In this document: one piece after another, positions 56,946-64,000 of the stretch | How positions within the stretch are numbered: position 1 is the stretch's first letter | Layout: each line of letters starts with the position of its first letter | From: Paraphoma chrysanthemicola | Lineage: Eukaryota > Ascomycota > Dothideomycetes > Pleosporales > Phaeosphaeriaceae | Length of the DNA: 64,000 bases | Direction: 5' to 3' | Assembly: GCA_020744225.1 (NCBI GenBank) | Contig: JAGMWG010000004.1 | Location: 1,860,001-1,924,000, forward strand | The notes under the pieces: model-generated | The model's input: only the letters and a program-made list of their open reading frames with translations | Database searches by the model: none | What the model was told of the DNA's origin: nothing | Made by a program: the position numbers and the translations under genes

Positions 56946-57216
56946 GATGGCGGTAATACGTTGTAGATTGATAGAGGGAAGCGGCGCGCCTATTAGAGTG
57001 AAATGGGACGCGCCTCGGTGAAGGTGCGACCGTGATCGAGATTGCTGCCTTTTCTAAGTTCAGGGTCCACTGCCAAGCCTGGACTTTTATAACTCGCGAC
57101 TGCCACCCTTCCACTTTCCCCAACCACCGGGCTGACTACATTCAACAACCTTTTGCTCTGCAAGCACAACTCACAGAAAATACTGGAGCCACACCTTTCA
57201 CGGTTTTTCACTCAGT
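56946..57216. promoter_or_regulatory. Shared divergent promoter, clf1/prp31
   Basis: 271 bp between start codons of two spliceosome genes. No specific element could be read with confidence. Confidence 0.5.
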
Positions 57217-58881
57217 ATGGCGACTCTCGAGCAAGAGCTCATGGCGGATTTTGCCGATTCGGGAGATGAGGATATCGCCGAGCTAGAGAATGACTTCATT
57301 CAGAACCAAGATGAAGACGACGAGGACGAAGAGATGGTCGACGAGGAAGCAGAATATGCGGCCAAACAGGATAAGAAGACGGCTCCAGCAGATATTCGAG
57401 GCGCGACAACACTTATGAAGAGCCTGCAACCTGTCCTTCAGCAAATCAACGAAGTCCAAGATCACATGGATGTCGTGGACGGCGAATCAATAGAGGACAA
57501 CCCAGAATACCAGCTTCTTAAAGAAGCGAACGAATTCTCAACACAGATTGATGGCGAGATCCAGGCCGTGCACAAGTTTATCATCAATGTTTACACAGCC
57601 AAATTTCCGTTCTTGCATGATCTGATCAAGAACCCGGTCGATTACGCCAAAACGGTGGCCATCATCAAGAATGGAGCCTTGACTGACATCAAGACTATTG
57701 CGCAGAGCTCAGATAACGTCGTAGGCGTCCCGCTTAAGAGTATCTTGGATGCGCCGAGTCTCATGGTGGTCACAGTTGAGGGAACTACAGCGAAAGGCCG
57801 CGACCTCACCGAGCAAGAGTTGGAAGTCATCGAGACAGCCTGTAAATTGCTCCTTGATCTGGACGCGAGCAAGGGCATACTTACCTCATACGTGCAATCA
57901 CGCATGAACGTTTTTGCGCCGAATCTTACAGCGCTTGTTGGTAGTTTGACAGCTGCACAACTTATCAACTATGCGGGCGGTCTGTCCGGCCTGGCGAAGA
58001 CGCCCGCAAGCAACATTCCTGCGCTTGGAACCAACAAAACTACAGGAATCGGACTTGCGTCAAACATTGGCATACGGAATCAAGGCTTTCTGTATCACAG
58101 TCCGATTCTTCAGACGATTCGACCAGACTTGCGCAAGCAAGGGCTCAGAATATGCGCCGCCAAAGCCATTCTCTGCGCCCGTGTAGATTTAGTCAGATCC
58201 TCTCCCGAAGGCGAGACTGGTATTCAACTCAAGGAAGAATGCGAACGCCGACTAGACAAGCTCACCGAAGCACCCAAGAACCAAGGCACTCGGGCACTCC
58301 CCGCGCCAGACGACAAGCCAGCCCGCAAACGCGGCGGCCGAAGAGCCAGAAAAGCAAAGGAAGCCACAGCCATGACCGAGATCCGCAAGGCCCAGAATCG
58401 CATGGCTTTCGGCAAGGAGGAGAAGGAAGTCGGATACGGCGATTCGACAAAGGGCATGGGCATGATTGGCGCTACAGACACCGGACGACTCCGCGCACAA
58501 CAAATCGATCCCAAGACTCGCGCCAAATTGTCGAAAAAACAGGGCGCGGGCTGGGGCGGCGACACCACGCTCGGTGCTGCGTCCTCACTCAAGGGTTTCG
58601 GCGCAGGCGGAACAGCTACATCTCTGCGTGCGCACGGTCTTCGGACTGGCGGCGTCGGTCTGGGTGGTGCAGGAACGAGCTCGATTGCTTTCACACCCGT
58701 GCAAGGTCTAGAACTAGTCGATCCGAAAGCGAGGGAGGAGGCGAATCGCAAGCGCAAAGCAGAGGAAGATCGATGGTTCAAAGGCGGATCATTCACGCAG
58801 CTCAATGGACCGAGCAAGACGGATGCAGGGGGTTTCAAAGTCCCCGCGTTGCCTGTCAAGAAGCCGAAGGCTGAGTCGTGA
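57217..58881 (+). CDS. prp31: U4/U6 snRNP protein PRP31
   Basis: Binds the 15.5K-U4 snRNA complex and holds the U4/U6.U5 tri-snRNP together. Single exon, 554 residues. The acidic N-terminus (DEDDEDEEMVDEEAEY) precedes the NOSIC region (MKSLQPVLQQINEVQDHMDV) and the Nop domain (LIKNPVDYAKTVAIIKNGAL; APNLTALVGSLTAAQLINYA; GGLSGLAKTPASNI; GFLYHSPILQ). A basic PRP31 C-domain (KPARKRGGRRARKAKEAT, RKAQNRMAFGKEEKEVGYGD) follows, and the tail ends KKPKAES. Length and domain order are normal. Confidence 0.96.
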   Translation: MATLEQELMADFADSGDEDIAELENDFIQNQDEDDEDEEMVDEEAEYAAKQDKKTAPADIRGATTLMKSLQPVLQQINEVQDHMDVVDGESIEDNPEYQLLKEANEFSTQIDGEIQAVHKFIINVYTAKFPFLHDLIKNPVDYAKTVAIIKNGALTDIKTIAQSSDNVVGVPLKSILDAPSLMVVTVEGTTAKGRDLTEQELEVIETACKLLLDLDASKGILTSYVQSRMNVFAPNLTALVGSLTAAQLINYAGGLSGLAKTPASNIPALGTNKTTGIGLASNIGIRNQGFLYHSPILQTIRPDLRKQGLRICAAKAILCARVDLVRSSPEGETGIQLKEECERRLDKLTEAPKNQGTRALPAPDDKPARKRGGRRARKAKEATAMTEIRKAQNRMAFGKEEKEVGYGDSTKGMGMIGATDTGRLRAQQIDPKTRAKLSKKQGAGWGGDTTLGAASSLKGFGAGGTATSLRAHGLRTGGVGLGGAGTSSIAFTPVQGLELVDPKAREEANRKRKAEEDRWFKGGSFTQLNGPSKTDAGGFKVPALPVKKPKAES

Positions 58882-60059
58882 TGAGGTGCGATGAGTACGG
58901 ATGTGGTGTGATATAAGCGAAGACGTTGGTGCGGGTTGATGAAGGAGAGACGGGTCATGAAGCAGCTTGAGAGCATTTTGTAAAGTATGTATGCATTGCG
59001 TGGCGTTGGAAGCTGGTCAGCGGATTTTGCCTCTAGAACTGGGCGTGTCTATGTATGTTCTGGGCTAACAGATTAATATCAAATATTTGAGTCACTTTCC
59101 TATTGTTCCGCAGTCACTCGTTCGAACGTGCAGATGTGTCGCTAAGATCAGTAGCAAGGATACGGAAGAAATAACTCTGGCTACCACTTTGCTCAAGTGG
59201 AAATAACGAGGACGAACTGGTACTTACGCCGCGCGCTATAGTCTCTGCGTCCATAAAAGCTACGTTGTACACTTATTGATCTCACCTTGGACCTTTAGAG
59301 TAGAGGCTGGAGGTAATCATAGCCTAACGACAGCTGCGCCCGTTGTTCTGCTTACCTAGCAGTGTTAGCTATGACGATATCAAATGTCGAAAGCACGTTA
59401 GTAATATTAGTCTGATATAAGTCAATGTGAGAGTGATCGCCGAAGTTCGACAGCTGGCAGGTGCGATCGAGTCCAAAGTATCTCAATAGTTGTCCAATAC
59501 ATGTTACTCCAAAATCTACAGTTGTGCATCATTATTATGCAATCCAAAATTCCAAAAAGAGCTTGACCGACCAACAGAGTGGTATCTTGAACAAGGACAC
59601 AAAGCGCGAAAACAAATCCGAGGTACGCCGGTAAAGTGGACCAAAATTAATGCAGATGAGCCGCCCCAGACGAGGAAGGCTTTTGGTATCCGTATGCTAC
59701 AGTGATGCAGGGCCGAAATGTGCGAAAGGTATGTACGACGATGGGAACGCCGGTATGGTACAGGGGACGTTCGAGTCCTAAGGAGGCGGATGGGGTGGAG
59801 GAGTGTGAGGTTGGTATCGCAGGAACGATATGATGGTGATGTGCGATGTCGAGTGTGACGGGTTGGGAAGATGGCGGTGAAGGCGCATTGCTTGTTGTGT
59901 CTGATATGTCAATCACAGAGGCGCCGCCGCGTAGTTGACAGGAGTAGAGGAAACAGACGAAGGCTGAGTCGACGGCAGAAGAAAGACTTCTGCTTCTTGA
60001 TCCGGAATCGCCCACTGTACTTCCATCTTCCTTGATCTTTCCCGACCCGTCTCCGCGAG
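58882..60059. other. Intergenic between converging prp31 and the 14-3-3-like gene
   Basis: 1.2 kb. A 138-codon Ser/His/Pro-rich frame on the minus strand (60063-59647) starts within the stop of the 14-3-3-like gene; it has no recognisable domain and I treat it as chance or 3' UTR. Confidence 0.4.
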
Positions 60060-61595
60060 TCATCGCTGTTGGCCTGAATGTGAACTCTCTTGCGTCGGCG
60101 ACAAGCGTGCTGGTGGTGACCGGCGTAGGTTGGGTGACCTCCGAACCGTGTCAGAAGCCAGTGTTGCAGCCGCACTGGGTGTGATAGGCGTTGTGTTCCC
60201 GACAATAGGCGTTCCTTTTTGCGAGCCGCCGCTGCCTGACGCATGGTGCATACTTCGGACCGTAGATGGTGTCGCGGGAGAGCGGCCACTAACTCCTTGT
60301 GGAGCTCGCGGTGTAGTGCTGGCGCCGCTCTCTGTGCTGATGTGTCGTGCACGGGGAGTAGTGTCTTGACTGCCACCTCGCGTGGAGCGGTGTGTCTCTG
60401 ACCGGGGTGTGTTCTCGTGGCTGCCACCTTCCTTTTGCCGGGCAGGCTTACTCGCCGACGTGGAGCGGCTGCGCTGCGCGTCTCTTGACTGACTGGGAAT
60501 CGCAGGATCAGTCATGGGCGGGCCCTCTGCTGCTCGCCGACTGCTTTGCGGGCTTCTTTGAGCAGTGGTGGTTGTAACACCGCTGCCCACTATCGGAGCA
60601 GCGCCTTGGGCAACAGGCTCGGGACTTCCCATGCCAACACGAGGCGTACCTTCCCAGCTCTTCCTCTTCATCATCCTGCCTAGGATACCCACGAGCTCCG
60701 CTGCGTCTTCGAATTCTGTATCGTCCATCGCTTCCTGGGCTCGATACACATCTTTGATGGCGCGACGAGCGATTCGCCGCGACCCATCATGGTCGTGGAC
60801 GCAATCCCACAGGAATGCGCTGTGTTCTAATGCCACTGATAATCTCAGAGGGTGAGATCCATGTAGAAACTGTGTGGCGTACGATGTCGCTGTTGCGAAG
60901 TAGCCGTTGGCGAGAGGAACGAAGTTCAACGGCGGTAGAATGAAGGATGATGGTTGCGGGATTGGGATGGGGTTGAGCCCAGGTGGCGCGTTGATTGGCG
61001 GCCCTGGAGAAGGTGTTCCAACAGGACCACCGGCCGCGTACGGATTCGTGACAAAGGACGTCTCTGACACGATCGAATCGATGGGTTCGCGCAGGGTCGG
61101 CTGTTTACCTGCTCGTTTGGACGAGGGCGACAGGCCAGACGGATCTCCTTTGCGACCACCATTGCCTGCGCGTGGTGACAGTGGTAAGGGTGGTGCCCCT
61201 GGCAGCCGAGCATCTGTCGAGGTCATATTTGTTGTCGTGACAGGCGGCTGGTTGTGAAAGAGGCAGAAGATGTGATAGAAGCTCGCTCGCAGCTTCACAC
61301 TCAAAACTCTGCATTCCGGGCCAAGTTGATTGTCTTGAGCATACGGTAGCACATAGAGCTCCAGTATCGACAACCCCTCGCGGGAGATCCATAAGATATG
61401 CTGGTACGCGGCGAGCGACGGCGTGTCTCGGCTCGTATCTAGCTTGCGAAGCTTCCTCGCGCGGATGAGTCGCCGTGCGAGCAGGACCGACAAGCCTAGA
61501 ATCTGGTAAAGTGCGTCTGATAAGAACGGATTCGACGCCGCTGTTTGCTTCGCTATCCGACCCAAGAACTTCTGGTCAAAATCCAAAGAAGCCAT
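60060..61595 (-). CDS. Divergent 14-3-3-like domain protein
   Basis: Single exon, 511 residues, MASLDFDQKFLGRIAKQTAA. Two helical blocks are separated by a Pro/Ser/Gly-rich insert: first LLARRLIRARKLRKLDTSRD...AYQHILWISREGLSILELYV...LSVKLRASFYHIFCLF; then ANGYFATATSYATQFLHGSHPLRLSVALEHSAFLWDCV...RRIARRAIKDVYRAQEAMDD. The second block follows the 14-3-3 helix 5-8 pattern (Y..A...A.....HP.RL..AL..S.F......). The 150-residue C-terminal tail is Ser/Thr/Pro/Arg-rich and disordered. Family reading is by pattern only; other helical repeats remain possible. Confidence 0.65.
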   Translation of the reverse strand: MASLDFDQKFLGRIAKQTAASNPFLSDALYQILGLSVLLARRLIRARKLRKLDTSRDTPSLAAYQHILWISREGLSILELYVLPYAQDNQLGPECRVLSVKLRASFYHIFCLFHNQPPVTTTNMTSTDARLPGAPPLPLSPRAGNGGRKGDPSGLSPSSKRAGKQPTLREPIDSIVSETSFVTNPYAAGGPVGTPSPGPPINAPPGLNPIPIPQPSSFILPPLNFVPLANGYFATATSYATQFLHGSHPLRLSVALEHSAFLWDCVHDHDGSRRIARRAIKDVYRAQEAMDDTEFEDAAELVGILGRMMKRKSWEGTPRVGMGSPEPVAQGAAPIVGSGVTTTTAQRSPQSSRRAAEGPPMTDPAIPSQSRDAQRSRSTSASKPARQKEGGSHENTPRSETHRSTRGGSQDTTPRARHISTESGASTTPRAPQGVSGRSPATPSTVRSMHHASGSGGSQKGTPIVGNTTPITPSAAATLASDTVRRSPNLRRSPPARLSPTQESSHSGQQR

Positions 61596-64000
61596 CTTCT
61601 TGTTGCTTGATCTGCTGCGGCGCGTTAGTTATTCTCCTGTTTGCAGGAAGGGTCGAGCCAGGACGCGGCTGGGAGAAGAGCGAACGTCGAATGTAAACAC
61701 CTCTCTGAGGAAGGAGCAACACTCAAAGAAGCCACCACGGCAGCAGCAGTCTCTCAGCGTACTGAGCCGAGCTCACTGAATATCAAAGCTCTCCCAGGGC
61801 AGCTCCAACAGAATGCATTCACTTACCATTAACCGCCAACCCGGACCGTTGCGCTATGTCTACAAATCAAGACACAGTGCAGCCCGGTCCGAGCTGACCG
61901 ATGGCGTATGGCGATGACGCCTGCCAGGAGATGAAGTCGTGGTACCTAGCAACCGGTGCTGGCCAATTGATACGTTTCAGAAGGCGACCAGATAGCCGTG
62001 CGCTTGGCCCCCTCGAGTGAATAGTGATTCTCGTGATAGCCGCAGCCGGAGATTGAGAATCGACCCACAATGTGCTAGGCGCCACTCGGAGAATTCCTCA
62101 ATTAGGCAGTGTTGATGATGGTGCAAATGTGCAATCCAGAGTTGTGGTTAATGGGCGATCGAGATATGGCCGAGCTGATGGTATTGTACAGAATGCTCGA
62201 GTGGGCCCCACGACGAATCGGGCAATGTCTGATGAACTGTCAGTTATGCGCCCCAAATGTTGAGTTGCCCAAATGGCGCATGAGGCTTGGGGACATCTAG
62301 TCACCTCTAAATGGACAAGTCGAGACGGGTGTCGCTGTTTGTACTCGATGGCCTCCTCTCATTCGACGACTGGGAAGCCGGCTGAGCCAATGGCAGCGCG
62401 CAAGGGGTGAGGCGACGCGGGGACTGCTTTGCGACAAGCTAGCAGACGTCAGGCCTGGTTTGTGAAGTGTAATGTGGCTGGGAGGTCGGATTTCGAGGCC
62501 GCTGACAGCGCATTGCGACTTCCTCCAGCTCCAGGTGCCAGCGCGCGAGGCAATGCGACGATATTAAAGACGCGACGTCCAGCAGGCGGTGTAGCAAAGA
62601 GAGGTCAGTGCAGTTTTGGGCCGAGCAAGCGAACTTGGCCGCACACTCCACGAACTCCAGATTTCCAGCGGATTTGCGCGAGTATGTATCTTCCGGCCGC
62701 CGGGGCGTCTTCCGTGTCGCGAGTTGGGTATCGTGGCCGCCTGGGAACGAGCGAAAGGTGTGCGCGCAGCAATTGAGCACAGAAACCGCGACAGCGACAG
62801 CAAAGAAGAAAATTGGCAGGGCGGACGACGTCGACACCGTTAGTATTAACCCACGCTGCATCTGCGCCGGCCTCCTGGTATGCAGGTGCAGCAGCTCCTG
62901 CGTCAATCTGCAGAGAGGCGAGCGCTGTTGGATGTTGACGTGTCAACCCTCCGCTAAACCGCTCCCGCTCTGCTGCATCATCTTTATCCCGTTAATAGTT
63001 CGGATGAGGCGTTGCCAGCTGGCATTCGAGGCTAGAGCTGCCATCTCATCTTTACCTCGATCGAGGACCTTCTATGCGATATTGCGGTTTGTCGAGGCTT
63101 GCCAACACGCGCTGCATCTGCAGCCCTGCGCCTCAGCGAGCTGGTCTCAGATCAATATCATCAGCTGCCAGCGCATCAATCCACGGCTGATGGCCACAGC
63201 ATTCCATCATCTCCTCGTCTCCGCAATGCGAACTCCGGCAGCCCTACGAGTGGCACCCGAATCAGCCACGAGCGACCAGCACGCGCTAGGTCGCTGTCAT
63301 GGTTCGGAGCCACGACATGAAAATCCCACGGTGGAGACCAGCAGTATGCACACCTTGACAAGGTAATGCCATTGGGACATCTCGTCCCAGCCGCATCCTT
63401 TCTGCGCTCAATGACGCTGTGCAGTGGAGCATACTGCACCTCCCAGCCCTCCACAGCTGGGCATGAGGCAAACGCTCCTCCCCACCTAAACATGGCATCG
63501 TTTCGACCAAACAGGATTAAGGGCGACTCCTACTGACAATTGTCAGCTACCGTTTCGTCATCCGAGCTCCCATGCGGGACTTGCGGCGAGTTTGCATCAA
63601 GCTGGTCCACTCGAATTGGCGGTGTGAGTGTGCTCTGATTGGCCGACATTTGTTAAAATGCTAGGCCAGCGCATTTTAGCGGCCCTCGACAAACATCAAC
63701 TACACACCACCAGCCTCCTGGAAAGCCTGCTAGGTACTGCACTGCTGCACGATTGTGGAGCCGGCCTTATTGCGATCTGAACGATGCTGGAACGTCCGGA
63801 ATGCGTTGTCAATCAACCAGCCTTCCCATGCGATGCGCTCGGAATATTTCGTCTGCCCTTAGGCGAGCGGTGAGATGATGACACTCTGCCGACCGTTGAA
63901 GTACCGTTAGACCTTTTGACGTTGAGGAGGCTCGACTTGGCGCAATCGTCAATGAGTACATTAAGTTCTTGGGCCTGTCTTGCAGATGGTTCTGAAAGCT
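61596..64000. other. Terminal intergenic region (2.4 kb)
   Basis: No gene recognised on either strand. The open frames at 62.4-63.5 kb overlap each other on both strands and show no domain, signal peptide or consistent introns. A gene may begin beyond the window end. Confidence 0.4.

Noticed and set aside
54900..58881. A metabolic or secondary-metabolite cluster anywhere in the window
   Set aside because: SDR, transporter and carriers are scattered among housekeeping genes; no PKS, NRPS, P450 or cluster regulator seen.
59647..60063. 138-codon ORF overlapping the stop of the 14-3-3-like gene
   Set aside because: Low-complexity Ser/His/Pro sequence without domain, promoter space or intron support; likely chance ORF in the 3' region.

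Overview
The window is nuclear DNA of a filamentous ascomycete (Pezizomycotina, most probably a Dothideomycete). Genes lie on both strands 0.1-4 kb apart and carry short introns (about 45-110 nt, GT...CTAAC...AG). The protein set is typical of moulds: a COT1/NDR kinase, HET-C, a Meu6-type PH protein, a fungal kelch protein, and an NLR-like N-terminus fused to ankyrin repeats. I recognise about 27 protein genes and one tRNA gene. Many reading frames were rebuilt across introns, so exon ends are stated where I could fix them.

Layout. 0-10 kb: end of a coiled-coil protein, cot1 kinase, the RNA polymerase common subunit Rpb12 (with a 25-nt last exon), a small orphan, and a sugar transporter. 11-18 kb: ankyrin protein, secreted/anchored kelch protein, unknown membrane protein, and tRNA-splicing endonuclease subunit Sen54 with an RGG tail. 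19-30 kb: SDR enzyme, two mitochondrial carriers (SAM-carrier-like and Ca2+-regulated ATP-Mg/Pi type), a RING/TRAF ubiquitin ligase, a Syn8-like SNARE and cyclin C. 30-34 kb: a patch of orphan ORFs, one interrupted by an in-frame stop, bracketed by two diverged direct repeats. 35-45 kb: conserved unknown protein, small mitochondrial protein, HET-C, and the divergent pair Hsp10/TilS. 49-61 kb: Meu6-like PH protein, UBTD-type ubiquitin-like protein, tRNA-Ile(AAU), the divergent splicing-factor pair CLF1/PRP31, and a divergent 14-3-3-like protein. The last 2.4 kb shows no gene.

The most striking observation is at 54426-54573. A structurally perfect 74-nt tRNA-Ile(AAU) is recovered only if two insertions are removed. 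One is a normal 17-nt intron after position 37. The other is a 57-nt insert between the D-stem and D-loop that has every hallmark of a spliceosomal intron (GTAAGC donor, GCTAAC branch site, CAG acceptor). It splits the Pol III A box. A spliceosomal intron inside a tRNA gene would be highly unusual; the nearest precedent I know is mRNA-type introns in U6 snRNA genes.

Functional themes are mitochondrial function (two carriers, Hsp10, TilS, a small presequence protein), RNA processing (Sen54, CLF1, PRP31, TilS, Rpb12), and fungal self/non-self or growth control (HET-C, the ankyrin protein, COT1). The genes do not form a metabolic cluster; most neighbours are unrelated housekeeping genes, with two divergent pairs that probably share promoters.
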